Shown: positions 44,457 through 53,789, numbered from the stretch's first letter. The stretch is 64,000 nucleotides of DNA from CAVPMN01 sp963706425 (GCA_963706425.1 CAVPMN010000001.1:434001-498000); one strand, 5' to 3'. A program made the numbers and translations. Notes: generated from the sequence alone by a model not told the origin.

Positions 44457-44900
44457 TCGGGCGACCGATCCGAGCCGGGCTCGAGGTCGACCGGTGCGCG
44501 GGCGGAGAGCCGCCCGAGCACTGCGTCGACCATCCCCAGGTGTCCGTCGGCGCCCTCGTACTGGGTGCGGAGGTCGCCGAGGTAGGCCGTGATGCGCTGG
44601 AGGCGCCCGGCCAGCTGGCGGGCCAGCTCGAGACCCAACTCGGGATGGGTGGCGAAGAACGCGTCCGGATCGCCGATGACGCGCACCGTCGATGGCTCGT
44701 CGGCGATGACGGTCGCCGTTCGCGCGGTCGACGAGCAGGGCGCCGATCTCGCCGACGAACGCACCCCGGTCGGTGATCCGGTCGAGCACGACGCCGTCGA
44801 GCTCGACCCGCATGACGCCGTCCATCAGCACCGCGACGTGCCGCGCCTCGTCACCCTGGTCGAAGAGATGTTCGTCCGGTTCGAGACGACGCTCGGGCAT
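44450..44900 (-). CDS. Cyclic-nucleotide-binding domain protein (one frameshift)
   Basis: Start ATG 44900. The beta-roll LEPDEHLFDQGDEARHVAVLMDGVMRVELDG and the phosphate cassette GAFVGEIGALLVDRA-RTATVIAD hold the conserved Glu and Arg; the latter follows an apparent single-base break near 44718. The rest is a helical C-terminus, HPELGLELARQLAGRLQRITAYLGDLRTQY, without an HTH, so a non-transcriptional cNMP sensor is likely. A longer N-terminus is possible. It is divergent from the response regulator at 45.03 kb, with 129 bases between them. Confidence 0.8.
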
Positions 44901-45029
44901 GCCCGTCGGTGATGGCGATCACATCGACCCGCGGGCTCATGTGGTCGCGACCGGGTCGGGCACACCGTCACGATAGAGCACGTCGGACGAACCCCGAGCA
45001 CCAGCGACCACCCAACTACGCTGCGAGCC

Positions 45030-45719
45030 GTGAGCATCAGGGTGGTGGTGGCAGAAGACTCGTTGCTCGTCCGCGAGGGCATCGTCGGGTTGCTCGCCAC
45101 CACCGACGACGTGGAGGTCACGGCCTTGTGCGAAGACCTGCCGGGCCTGCTCGCTGCGGTCGACGCCGACTCGCCCGACGTCGTGCTCACCGACATCCGG
45201 ATGCCCCCGACCGGCACGGACGAAGGCATCCGGGCGGCGGCCACCCTGCGCAGCGAACGCCCCGAGATCGGCGTGGTCGTGCTGTCGCAGTACGCGGAGC
45301 CTGCGTATGCGCTCGCGCTGCTCGAAGGGGGGTCCGAACGGCGGGCCTACCTCCTGAAGGAGCGCGTGTCCGAGCCGGAGCAACTGCTGGGCGCCATCAG
45401 AGAGGTGGCGGCGGGCGGCTCGGTCGTCGACCCCAAGGTGGTCGAGGCGTTGGTGGCGGCCCGCGGCAGGGCGCAAGAGAGCCCCCTCGACCGACTCACG
45501 CCACGCGAGACCGAGGTGCTCGCCCAGATCGCCCAAGGCAAGAACAACGCCGCGGTGGCTGCCTCGCTGGTGCTCTCGGAACGGGCGGTCGAGAAGCACA
45601 TCAACTCGCTGTTCTCCAAGCTCGGTCTCACCGAGGAGCCCGAGGTCCATCGGCGAGTGAAGGCCGTGCTGCTCTACCTCGCCGATCCTCGTGTGGGGGT
45701 GCCCGAGCAGGGGGGCTAG
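45030..45719 (+). CDS. NarL/LuxR-type response regulator
   Basis: A 229-residue regulator starting at GTG 45030. A -10-like TACGCT at 45017-45022 lies seven bases before it, so it may be leaderless. The receiver has VVVAEDSLLVREG (acidic pocket), the phospho-acceptor in VVLTDIRMPP, the switch Ser/Gln in VLSQY, and the Lys in LLKERV. The C-terminal LuxR HTH is LTPRETEVLAQIAQGKNNAAVAASLVLSERAVEKHINSLFSKLGL. Its receiver is clearly paralogous to that of the RR-cyclase at 52.4 kb. It is the likely partner of the HisKA_3 kinase at 47.6 kb. Confidence 0.93.
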   Translation: MSIRVVVAEDSLLVREGIVGLLATTDDVEVTALCEDLPGLLAAVDADSPDVVLTDIRMPPTGTDEGIRAAATLRSERPEIGVVVLSQYAEPAYALALLEGGSERRAYLLKERVSEPEQLLGAIREVAAGGSVVDPKVVEALVAARGRAQESPLDRLTPRETEVLAQIAQGKNNAAVAASLVLSERAVEKHINSLFSKLGLTEEPEVHRRVKAVLLYLADPRVGVPEQGG

Positions 45720-45727
45720 CACCCCCT
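45709..45727. terminator. G/C hairpin at the end of the LuxR-type response regulator
   Basis: A run of six G (45710-45715) pairs with five C (45722-45726), with A/T closing pairs and a loop around the TAG stop at 45717-45719. It can end the upstream transcript or slow ribosomes at the stop. The following gene starts 61 bases later without a clear promoter, so read-through is possible. Weak evidence: no T tract. Confidence 0.35.
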
Positions 45728-45787
45728 CACCTCGGGGGCGCACACCCTCGCCCCAGCCGATCCGAGGTGCGACGATGCCATCTGGCC

Positions 45788-46189
45788 GTGCGTGGCGAGG
45801 AGGTCACCATCAACGACGCCCACCCCGTCCCCGTGCTGATCGTCGACGATCAACCACCGTTTCGCGCCGTGGCGCGCACGGTGGTCAGCGTCGCTGATGG
45901 CTTCGAGGTGGTCGGCGAAGCCGACTCGGGCGAGGCCGCGGTCGACCAGGCTGCGACCCTCCATCCGGCCATGGTGCTCATGGACATCAACCTGCCGGGC
46001 ATCGACGGCATCGCCGCCACCCGCCGCATCCTCGACACCGATCCGAACGTCGTGGTGGTGCTGCTCTCCACCTACGACGTCGAGTCGCTCCCCGCGGACG
46101 CGGCCGACTGTGGGGCGGCCCGCTACGTGCACAAGGAGGACTTCAGCCCAGCCGTGCTCGATGAGGTGTGGAGCGCAGCGCGCGCCTGA
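45788..46189 (+). CDS. Single-domain (receiver-only) response regulator
   Basis: About 133 residues, or 126 if it starts later. All receiver positions are present: LIVDDQPPFRAVAR, phospho-acceptor in VLMDINLPGIDG, the switch residues in LLSTYDVES, and the Lys in RYVHKEDF. There is no output domain, so it is a phosphate relay or protein-binding switch. The open frame begins at GTG 45788 without a ribosome site, but a near-perfect GAGGAGG at 45797-45803 is followed five bases later by ATC 45809 in frame; a rare non-standard start is possible. It lies 13 bases before a convergent FAD oxidoreductase gene. Confidence 0.85.
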   Translation: MRGEEVTINDAHPVPVLIVDDQPPFRAVARTVVSVADGFEVVGEADSGEAAVDQAATLHPAMVLMDINLPGIDGIAATRRILDTDPNVVVVLLSTYDVESLPADAADCGAARYVHKEDFSPAVLDEVWSAARA

Positions 46190-46201
46190 CGGCGTCTCGC
46201 C

Positions 46202-47620
46202 TCACCCGGCCCTGAGCACTTCTTGAGCAGCGTGCCAACCGCACATGCCGTGCACACCACCACCGGGCGGTGTCGACGACGAGCACAGGAAGAGCCCTGG
46301 CACCGGGGTGCGCCATGGGTGGAGACCGAGCGTGGGTCGGGCGACGAACTGGCGCAGGTCGGCGAGGCCGCCGTTGATGTCGCCACCGACATAGTTCGCG
46401 TCGTGCGCTTCCATGGCGGCCGGGCCCATGCTGGCGCGCCCGATGACGCGATCACGGAAACCCGGCGCGAACCGCTCGATCTGTGACTCGATGCGATCGG
46501 TCATGTCGACGCTCGAGCCGTGGGGCACGTGGCAGTAGGCCCAGGCCGTGTGGGTGCCCGCCGGGGCCCGAGTCGAGTCGAACAGCGTCGGTTGGGCGAG
46601 CAGCACGAACGGACGCTCGGCGTGACGGCCCTTCGCCACCGCGTCTTCTGCCGCAGCCACCTCGGCCAACGAACCGCCCAGGTGCACCGTGGCCGCCCGG
46701 GCCACGTCGGCGTTCGTCCATGGAATGGGCCCGTCGAGGGCCCAGTCGACCTTGTGCACTCCCGGCCCGTAGCGAAAGCGCGAGAGGCGACGTCGGTAGC
46801 GATCGGGTAACCGGTGGCCGGCGATGGCGACGACCTGGCGAGGAGTGAGGTCGAGCAACACGGCGGTCGGCGAGCCCAGCTCGTCGACGTTGGTGATCCG
46901 GCGATCGCACTCGACAGTGCCGCCGTGGGCCGCCAGCAGGGAGACCAACGCGTCGGCCACGGTCTGTGAACCGCCAGCGGCCAGCGGCCAGCCGACCAGG
47001 TGGGCCAGCGCCCCGAGCATGAGCCCGTAACCGGCGGTGATCGGTGCGCTCAGCGACAGCATCGAATGGCCGGCCAGCCCGGCGAACAGGCCGCTCGCTT
47101 CGTCGGTGTCGAAGCGCCGACCGACCCAGGTGGCTGGACGGATGCCGACTGCGCCGTAGCGCGCCAGGGCCACCGGGTGGCGGGGCGGCATCCGCAACGG
47201 GTCGAGCAGGCTGTCGGTGAGCGCGAAGCCCGCGTCGACCGACGGTCCGAACAGCCGCCGCCAGGCCTCACCGTCGGGCCCGAGCCCGTTGGCCGTGTCG
47301 TCAAGACCTCGTTGCAGCAGTGCGGCTCGGCCACCGTCGAGCACGTGGGCCAACGGCACGTCGGGCTGCACCCACCGCAACCCGTGGTCGTCGAGCGGCA
47401 GCCGCCGTAGCGCGGGCGACCCGATGCCGAGCGGGTGGATGGCCGAGCACACGTCGTGCACGACGCCGGGCAACGTGAGCGCGGCCGAGCGCAGGCCTCC
47501 ACCCGGCCGATCGGCCGCTTCCACCACCTGCACCTGCCACCCCGCTTCGGCGAGCGCGACGGCGGCGACCAAGCCGTTCGGGCCCGATCCGACGACGACC
47601 GCGTCGGGGCGCGAGTTCAT
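46202..47620 (-). CDS. Phytoene-dehydrogenase-like FAD oxidoreductase (PYROXD2 type)
   Basis: A 472-residue flavoprotein, ATG 47620. The Rossmann FAD motif is VVVGSGPNGLVAAVALAEAGWQVQVVEA and the second dinucleotide motif DRPGGGLRSAAL; the C-terminal FAD contact is PGLFLCSSSTPPGGGVHGMCGWHAA. The family includes carotenoid desaturases and PYROXD2-like proteins, and genuine carotenogenic genes are absent nearby, so the second is preferred. It starts one base after the histidine kinase stop on the same strand, making it the last gene of the RR-cyclase operon; the link to signalling is unusual. Confidence 0.82.
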   Translation of the reverse strand: MNSRPDAVVVGSGPNGLVAAVALAEAGWQVQVVEAADRPGGGLRSAALTLPGVVHDVCSAIHPLGIGSPALRRLPLDDHGLRWVQPDVPLAHVLDGGRAALLQRGLDDTANGLGPDGEAWRRLFGPSVDAGFALTDSLLDPLRMPPRHPVALARYGAVGIRPATWVGRRFDTDEASGLFAGLAGHSMLSLSAPITAGYGLMLGALAHLVGWPLAAGGSQTVADALVSLLAAHGGTVECDRRITNVDELGSPTAVLLDLTPRQVVAIAGHRLPDRYRRRLSRFRYGPGVHKVDWALDGPIPWTNADVARAATVHLGGSLAEVAAAEDAVAKGRHAERPFVLLAQPTLFDSTRAPAGTHTAWAYCHVPHGSSVDMTDRIESQIERFAPGFRDRVIGRASMGPAAMEAHDANYVGGDINGGLADLRQFVARPTLGLHPWRTPVPGLFLCSSSTPPGGGVHGMCGWHAAQEVLRAG

Positions 47621-47621
47621 C

Positions 47622-49271
47622 TCAGCTGTCTACAGCATCTGGCGCGACCGGAAGCGTGCCCCGCACCGTCGTGCCCTTGCCGGACGTCGACGTGACAGCC
47701 AGCTCGCCACCGAACGCTCCGAGGCGGTCACGCATGTTCACGAAGCCATGCCCACCGCCGCCTGCCGCCACGTCGAACCCGGCGCCGTCATCAGTGACCT
47801 CGAACCACAACGAACCGGCACCGTTGCCGACGGTGACATTGATGCACGCCCCCTCGCCGGCGTGCTTCCCTGAGTTCTGCATCGCCTCGAGGCAACAGAA
47901 GTAGACGGCCGCCTCCACGCCGCGGTCGTAGCGGCCGACCCCCTCGGCGGCCACCGTGGTCGGCAGCGCGGCCCGGTTGGCGGCGGTCTGCAAGGCCTCG
48001 GCCAGACCCCGGTCTCGCAGCAGCGGCGGGTAGATGCCATGGGCCAACTCACGAAGCTCGGTGAGTGTGGCCTGTACGTCCTCGCGCAACTCGTCGAGCA
48101 TGGCGGTAGCCCGTTCGGGATCGGACGCCATCAGCGTCTTCACCAATCCGACCTTCACCGCCAACGCGACCAGGTGCTGCTGAGCGCCGTCGTGCAGATT
48201 GCGTTCGATCTGTCGACGAGAGTCGTCGGACGCGGCCACGATGCGGGCCCGCGATGCGACCAGCTCCTCGTTGCGCAGCTTCAACTCGTCGAGCGAGGCC
48301 TGCAGCGCAGAGTCGAGCCGCACGTTGTGAAGCGCCAGCCCGACCTGACGAGCCAGGTCGACGAGCACCCGGTCCTCGTCGTCGCTGAACGGCGTTCCCC
48401 CCGCCGGGCGCTCGACCACGATGAGGCCGAGGAGCTCACCCAGGTGAGCCACCGAGACCGAGCGCACCAGCCGGTCTTCGCGACCGTCGAGCAACGACGG
48501 CGCCCACACCTGCAGCCAGGCGTTCCCCTGGGCATGGCCGCGCGCGAACACCGGCAGCTCCTCGGAGGCCAGATGGAGCTGGGCGAACGGTCGATCGGGC
48601 ACGGACACGGTGCGGGTGAGCGTCCCATCCGTGCCCGTCCAGATCTCGGCGGCGCTGAGCGACAACGTGCGCTGCAACGTCTCGACCAACTGCAAGAGCA
48701 GCTCGTCCATCGGCACCGCGCGCGACATGCGACCGCCGAACGTGCTGAGCGCTTCGTCGGGTGCGTGGCGTTCGCCGTAGACCCGCTCGCTGGCCCACTC
48801 GTCGAGAGCCCGCCTGGCCGGGAAGGCCAGGATGCACGCGATGCCGGCCGCGACCATGGCCAGCGCGAGCATTGCGCGCTCGTCTCCCTCGGGCACCTGG
48901 CCGAACCCGACGACCACGAGCAGGTAGATCCCGCCCACCAGGCCGACGAGGCCGCCGACCACGAGCGTGTCGACCAGCACCCGGTCGGCCACCGTCTTCA
49001 TCGGTGACCAGCGGCCGAAGGCGAACGCGAGCGGCAACACCACGCAGCCGAAGGCCAGGCCGGCCGTCACCGCGACTGGCCAGCCGACGAGAACACTCGT
49101 CACCGCTCCGGCCATGCCGAAGGTGGCGGTGGTGACGAGGCCCCACACCAACCACCTCACCGGGGCTCGCGACCCACCGGCGGGTCGACGCGACTGTACG
49201 AGCACCACCACAAGAGTGAGCACCGACAGCGCCGCGCCCAGCACGGTCGCCGCACCGATCAATCCACGCAT
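47622..49271 (-). CDS. Histidine kinase, HisKA_3 (NarX/DesK type), with membrane sensor
   Basis: A 549-residue sensor kinase, ATG 49271 (upstream ATGs in frame belong to the permease antisense shadow). About six membrane helices occupy residues 1-165, starting LIGAATVLGAALSVLTLVVVLV and including WLVWGLVTTATFGMAGAVTSVLVGWPVAVTAGLAFG. A GAF-like region follows (MDELLLQLVETLQRTL to GLALHNVRLDSALQ), then a coiled linker and the HisKA_3 box RRQIERNLHDGAQQHLVALAV with the phospho-His, and the ATP domain with N box MQNSGKHAGEG, G1 DDGAGFDVA and G2 GGGHGFVNMRDR. It lies 10 bases after the permease; NarL-type regulators at 45.03 and 52.4 kb are its likely targets. Confidence 0.93.
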   Translation of the reverse strand: MRGLIGAATVLGAALSVLTLVVVLVQSRRPAGGSRAPVRWLVWGLVTTATFGMAGAVTSVLVGWPVAVTAGLAFGCVVLPLAFAFGRWSPMKTVADRVLVDTLVVGGLVGLVGGIYLLVVVGFGQVPEGDERAMLALAMVAAGIACILAFPARRALDEWASERVYGERHAPDEALSTFGGRMSRAVPMDELLLQLVETLQRTLSLSAAEIWTGTDGTLTRTVSVPDRPFAQLHLASEELPVFARGHAQGNAWLQVWAPSLLDGREDRLVRSVSVAHLGELLGLIVVERPAGGTPFSDDEDRVLVDLARQVGLALHNVRLDSALQASLDELKLRNEELVASRARIVAASDDSRRQIERNLHDGAQQHLVALAVKVGLVKTLMASDPERATAMLDELREDVQATLTELRELAHGIYPPLLRDRGLAEALQTAANRAALPTTVAAEGVGRYDRGVEAAVYFCCLEAMQNSGKHAGEGACINVTVGNGAGSLWFEVTDDGAGFDVAAGGGGHGFVNMRDRLGAFGGELAVTSTSGKGTTVRGTLPVAPDAVDS

Positions 49272-49281
49272 CGCAGAGCCC

Positions 49282-51678
49282 TCACTCCGGCTCCAGCTCG
49301 CGAGCGATGCCCAACCTCGAGGCCAGCCCACCCGGACCGAGCGACACCAGCACGGCGAGCACGGCCAGCACGGGAACGATGAGCAGCACCACGCTCCAGG
49401 GCACCACCGGTTCGGCGATGACACCCAGATCCGAGACGAGCTCGCGCCACACAGCCCGGCCGACGACGAGGCCGACCGGGACACCGATCACCGACCCGAA
49501 CGCCGCCAGCACCAGCGCCTGCACGCTGACGACGTTGCGGACCTGCGCGGCTCGCATCCCGAGGGCACGGAGGACGGCGAGATCATGACGGCGACGACGC
49601 GTGGACACCACGAGAGCATGGACCAGCCCGATCACCCCAAGGGCGGCAAAAAGCATGCCGAGGGCAACTGCGACCTGGCGGGTCTCGCCGAGGTTGCGGA
49701 TCGGACCCGGTAGCTGCGGCTGGGTGAAGAGGCCAAACGCGAAGCCGTAGTCGGCGCGCAGCTCTGCTTCGAGGGCGGCGACGTCGACTCCAGCCGGATA
49801 CCGCAGCACGACCGCCGACTGCACGTCGCCGTGCTGCAGGGCTTCGAAACCGTCGGGCGACAGCACTGCACCGCGATCGACCTGGTTCCGGCCGTCGGGA
49901 GGGAGCACGACCGTGCCGACGATCGTGAGTTCTACAGGGTCGTCGGGAGTGCCACCCGCAACGACGTCGCCAACCGCCCGGTCCAGACCGGCGAGCGTCT
50001 CCGTCCCGAGTGCGACCTCGCCTGATCCGGCCGGCAGCCGACCCTCCACCACGGTGAAGGCGATCGAGCCGCGATGGCTCAGGAGTGTGTGGGCATCGGT
50101 GGCCTGATCGTCGAGCGCCACCTTGCTCGTGACGTGGTCGGCGACGGCATCGATCCGATCGTCGTCGTAGAGCCGCTCGGACAGCTCGGCGATGTCTCCG
50201 TCGGCGAAGTAGTCGGGCGTGGTCGACCAAGGCCATCCCCACCTCGGGGGTGTGTCGGACAGGTCATCGAGGCTCACCGCTACCACGCCGGCGCCGACCA
50301 GGCCGGCCACACCGAGGGCCAGACCGAACGCGGCAGAGCGCACCGGGACGCTGCCGTGGCGCGTCGATCGGTCCTGGGCGAAGCGCACACCCGCCGCCAC
50401 CGTCGGCGACCCGCCGGCTCGGTTGACCAGGCCTGCCAGCGCCGACGGTCGACGCGGCTCAGCGCGATCGCTCGAACTGCGGCCGACCGCCCGCCGGGCG
50501 GCCAGCCAGCCGCCCACCAGCACGCAGATGGCGAGGGCGAGGCCACCGGCAGCCAGCGTGCCGGGATCGATCCAGACGCCGCGATCAACCTCGGCCCGTG
50601 CGGCCAGGCCGGTCGACGGCAGCGGCGACGCCCCGATCGCCACGACCACACCCAGGACGACCCCGACGAGGCCCGCAGCGACCATCGGCAGGGCGAGGGC
50701 GGTAGCCCGGGCCGTTCGGGTGAGGCCGACGACGCGCAAGGTGTGATCGGTGAGGCGACTCGTGGTGAGTTGTCGACCGAAGGCCTGGCCGATCGCCAGT
50801 CCGCCGGCGACGGCGGCGACGGCCGCCACAACCACCAGGCCCGCTGCCTGGCGGTCGACCGCCTGCTGCGAGGTCTCGGCATATGCGTCGGAGGCCGTGG
50901 TGTCGACGAGGGTGACGGCGTCGAGGGCGTCGCCCGGCGTGAGGGGAGCCATCGCCTCAGCTACCGCAGGCAGGGCCCGCTGATCGTGCAAGCGAGCCAT
51001 CACCGCGGGAGGCCACACCCCGATGCCCTCGTGGCCGGTGAGGAAGGCAGGTGAGGCGACGGCATAGGGGCCGGTGCGGTGGATCTCCCGGGGCAGCTCG
51101 TCGGGCATGCGGCCGATGCCCACCACCTCGAGGTCGAGCGCCGGACCGTTGAACCCTGGGAAGGAGGTTGCGTCGAACAGTGCCGCCAGGTCCGCCTCGC
51201 TCCACGAGCGCATCCGCAGCCGATCGCCCACGTGGAGCCCGGTGACCCGGGCCGCCATCTCGTTGAGCAGGATCTCGTCTGCGGCGTCGGCTGTCGGCAG
51301 CCGGCCGTCGAGCACCAGGGGACGCTCGACGTCGGTACCGTAGACATCCTCAGGATCGAAGTGGATGGCGATGTCGGCCAGCTCGCCGTCCTCAGGGAAG
51401 GCGTTGACCACCCAGCGAGTGGCGGCCACCTCCACCTCGTCGAGGGCGCGCAACCTGGCGATCAACTCGTCGCCGGTCTCGGGGTCGGCCGCCTGGAAGG
51501 TGACGTCGGCCGCGATCGATCGCTGGCGGAAGCGGTCGATCGACGTCGACACCCGCCACGCCCCCACCAGCGAGGTGAGCACCGCGCCGGCGACCACCGC
51601 GACCAGCACGGCCAGCCACAGGAGCGACGGCCAACGTCGCCGCAGGTCGACCTTGGCGACCAACCAGGCCGCGCTCAT
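49282..51678 (-). CDS. FtsX/MacB-type ABC transporter permease, two-module
   Basis: A 798-residue permease, ATG 51678. Topology follows the large actinobacterial type: an N-terminal helix (LLWLAVLVAVVAGAVLTSLVGAW), a large extracytoplasmic MacB_PCD-like domain (residues about 45-265), two FtsX cores and a second extracytoplasmic domain between them (residues about 480-670). The last FtsX core is signed by RRRRHDLAVLRALGMRAAQVRNVVSVQALVLAAFGSVIGVPVGLVVG. It lies downstream of its ATPase gene and is paralogous, end to end, with the permease at 55.9 kb. Such proteins move lipoproteins, peptides or peptidoglycan hydrolase signals, rather than pumping by a classical channel. Confidence 0.92.
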   Translation of the reverse strand: MSAAWLVAKVDLRRRWPSLLWLAVLVAVVAGAVLTSLVGAWRVSTSIDRFRQRSIAADVTFQAADPETGDELIARLRALDEVEVAATRWVVNAFPEDGELADIAIHFDPEDVYGTDVERPLVLDGRLPTADAADEILLNEMAARVTGLHVGDRLRMRSWSEADLAALFDATSFPGFNGPALDLEVVGIGRMPDELPREIHRTGPYAVASPAFLTGHEGIGVWPPAVMARLHDQRALPAVAEAMAPLTPGDALDAVTLVDTTASDAYAETSQQAVDRQAAGLVVVAAVAAVAGGLAIGQAFGRQLTTSRLTDHTLRVVGLTRTARATALALPMVAAGLVGVVLGVVVAIGASPLPSTGLAARAEVDRGVWIDPGTLAAGGLALAICVLVGGWLAARRAVGRSSSDRAEPRRPSALAGLVNRAGGSPTVAAGVRFAQDRSTRHGSVPVRSAAFGLALGVAGLVGAGVVAVSLDDLSDTPPRWGWPWSTTPDYFADGDIAELSERLYDDDRIDAVADHVTSKVALDDQATDAHTLLSHRGSIAFTVVEGRLPAGSGEVALGTETLAGLDRAVGDVVAGGTPDDPVELTIVGTVVLPPDGRNQVDRGAVLSPDGFEALQHGDVQSAVVLRYPAGVDVAALEAELRADYGFAFGLFTQPQLPGPIRNLGETRQVAVALGMLFAALGVIGLVHALVVSTRRRRHDLAVLRALGMRAAQVRNVVSVQALVLAAFGSVIGVPVGLVVGRAVWRELVSDLGVIAEPVVPWSVVLLIVPVLAVLAVLVSLGPGGLASRLGIARELEPE

Positions 51679-51693
51679 CGACGCTCTGTCCGC

Positions 51694-52428
51694 TCAGGTC
51701 GGGTCGAGGCCGGCATCGTCGATGCGCCCGTCGAGCATTCGCACGACGCGGTCGGCACCAGCCGCCACCTCGTCGCTGTGGGTGACCATGGCGATCGTCT
51801 GCCCGTCGTCGTGCAGCCGGCGGAAGAGCTCGAGCACCTCCCGCCCGCCGTCACTGTCGAGCGCGCCCGTGGGCTCGTCGGCCAGCAACAACGTGGGCTC
51901 GTTGGCAAGGGCGCGGGCGATGGCCAGGCGCTGGCGCTGGCCACCGGAGAGCACCGCAGGCAGCTCGTCGGCCTTGTCGCCCACGCCGAGCAGGTCGAGC
52001 AGGTCGCGTGCCCGGCTCTCGGCGTTGCGCCGCCGCACGCCCGCTACGAGGGCAGGCAGCACGACGTTCTCCAGCGCACTCATGCCCTCGAGCAGGTTGA
52101 AGAACTGAAAGACGATGCCGATGTGACGGCGGCGCATCTCTGCCAGCCAGTCCTCCGATCGACCCGTGATGGCCTCGCCGCCGATGAAGATCTCGCCGTC
52201 GTCAGCCTGGTCGAGCCCGGCCACCAGGTTCAGCAACGTCGACTTACCACAGCCCGAGGGGCCCATGATGGCGACGAACTCGGCTGGGGCGATGTCGAGG
52301 TCGACGCCGCGCAGCGCGCGCACCGGCGCCAGGTCGGCTTCGAAGGTGCGCCGCAGGCCCCGGACACAGAGAACTGCCTCGGGTGCTGCATCCGACGAGT
52401 CGAGCTCGGCCGGTTGAGTGGTGGTCAC
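51694..52428 (-). CDS. ABC transporter ATPase, MacB/LolD type
   Basis: A 244-residue ATPase starting at GTG 52428. Walker A is MGPSGCGKSTLLN, the Q loop QFFNLLEGM, the signature LSGGQRQRLAIARALA, Walker B LLLADEPTGALDS and the switch His in VTHSDE. It belongs to the FtsE/LolD/MacB subfamily that powers FtsX-type permeases. It is the only ATPase in the window yet two permeases of this type exist. It overlaps the RR-cyclase stop (GTGA) and precedes the permease by 15 bases. Confidence 0.95.
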   Translation of the reverse strand: MTTTQPAELDSSDAAPEAVLCVRGLRRTFEADLAPVRALRGVDLDIAPAEFVAIMGPSGCGKSTLLNLVAGLDQADDGEIFIGGEAITGRSEDWLAEMRRRHIGIVFQFFNLLEGMSALENVVLPALVAGVRRRNAESRARDLLDLLGVGDKADELPAVLSGGQRQRLAIARALANEPTLLLADEPTGALDSDGGREVLELFRRLHDDGQTIAMVTHSDEVAAGADRVVRMLDGRIDDAGLDPT

Positions 52429-53789
52429 GACAGCACCTCGCTGCTGGTGAGGGCGGATCGGGTGTCGACGGGTTGGTGGACGAACCGGTGCGCAGCGACG
52501 GGTGCCTCTCGACCCTTCACCTGTTGAGGTTCCATCGGCTCGGCTGCGGATGCGAGCGCGGAAGACAGCACGGCGAACGTCGGCTCGCTGATGACCGTGA
52601 CCCCTTCGGGCCGGGCCAGATCTTGCAGGCGTTGCGACAGATTCACGGTGTCACCCACAAGGGTGTACTCGAGGCGCTCGTCGCTGCCGAGCAAAGCGGC
52701 CGCGACCTCGCCAGTCGAGACGCCGATTCCCAGCCCGAAGGGGGGCAGACCAGCGGCCCGCCACTGCTCGTTGAGCGCGGCTTGGGCGGCGTGCATCTCG
52801 GACGCGGCTCTCACCGCACGATCGGCATGATCGTCCTGACGGAAGGGAGCACCGAACACCGCCATCACTGCGTCGCCAACGTACTGCATCACCGTTCCTT
52901 CTTCTCCGAGGATGGCGTTGTTCATCTCACGCCGGTGCTCGTTGAGTTGCGACGCGAGCACCGTGGGATCGCTGACCTCGGCGATGGCCGAGTAGCCCCT
53001 GACGTCCGACATCAGCACCGTCACCTCGAGACGCTCCGTGCGAGCCACCGCGTCGCGGTCGGTCCGTAGGCGGTCGGCGAGTCCGCCGGGCAGAAGGCGG
53101 CTGAGCGTTTCGCCCTGCTCCTCACGATCGACGATGGCCTTCTGTAGCAGCCGCAGGCGGCGCAACGCGCTCTGATGGCCGGCGCTGGCATCGTGGGCGA
53201 GGCGCAGGAAGAGGGCTTCGATGTCGCCGTTGACCGCTTCCGCGCTGGTGCCGCGACCAGCGGCGATCGCCTTGACGGGACGGCCTTCGGCGACCTGGCG
53301 CAACAGGTCCTCCTCGTCGGCGCCGAGCTCACCCGTCTGCTGCACCGGCGCCATGAGCGTGTGCACGATCTCGGGGTCGAGCATCGATCCGCCGGTGGCG
53401 ACCTCTCGGATGGCGCGCGCCAAGCGGTCGCCGTCCGACACGCGGTCCTTGAGCAGGTACGCGTACCCGGCGGCGCCCTCGCCGAGCAGGGAGATGGCGT
53501 ATTCGGGCTCGTCGTACTGCGAGAGGACCACGATGCCGGTGCCGGGATGCCGCTTGCGGACCTGCTTGGCCGCTTCGATGCCTTCGTCCTGGAAGCTCGG
53601 TGGCATCCGGATGTCGGTCACCACCACCTGGGGATGCAACTCGATGGCGCCCGCCACCAGCTCGTCGAAGTCGGCGGCCACGCCGATGACGACCAGGTCT
53701 TGCTCTTCAGCAAGCAGGGCCCGCACACCTTCTCGCACCAGCAGGTTGTCGTCGGCGAGGAACACCGTGATCGTCGCATCGTCTGCCAC
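52425..53789 (-). CDS. Response regulator with degenerate LuxR HTH and class III nucleotide cyclase
   Basis: A 454-residue fusion, GTG 53789. Residues 1-125 are a NarL-type receiver: FLADDNLLVREG, phospho-acceptor in VVVTDIRMPP, VLSQYDE and LLKDRV. Residues 150-215 (LLRQVAEGRPVKAIAAGRG to EALFLRL) align with the LuxR HTH of the neighbour at 45.03 kb but have lost its DNA-contact positions. The rest is a class III cyclase: VLMSDVRGYSAIAE (metal Asp), TVMQYVGDAVMAVFGAP, and VGDTVNLSQRLQ with transition-state Asn and Arg. The adenine-selecting Lys is Gln here, so substrate specificity is open. First gene of the operon leading to ATPase, permease and kinase. Confidence 0.9.
   Translation of the reverse strand: MADDATITVFLADDNLLVREGVRALLAEEQDLVVIGVAADFDELVAGAIELHPQVVVTDIRMPPSFQDEGIEAAKQVRKRHPGTGIVVLSQYDEPEYAISLLGEGAAGYAYLLKDRVSDGDRLARAIREVATGGSMLDPEIVHTLMAPVQQTGELGADEEDLLRQVAEGRPVKAIAAGRGTSAEAVNGDIEALFLRLAHDASAGHQSALRRLRLLQKAIVDREEQGETLSRLLPGGLADRLRTDRDAVARTERLEVTVLMSDVRGYSAIAEVSDPTVLASQLNEHRREMNNAILGEEGTVMQYVGDAVMAVFGAPFRQDDHADRAVRAASEMHAAQAALNEQWRAAGLPPFGLGIGVSTGEVAAALLGSDERLEYTLVGDTVNLSQRLQDLARPEGVTVISEPTFAVLSSALASAAEPMEPQQVKGREAPVAAHRFVHQPVDTRSALTSSEVLS

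Noticed and set aside
46202..47620. Carotenoid biosynthesis gene (phytoene desaturase)
   Set aside because: No phytoene synthase or cyclase is nearby and the gene sits in a signalling operon; the PYROXD2-like branch fits better.
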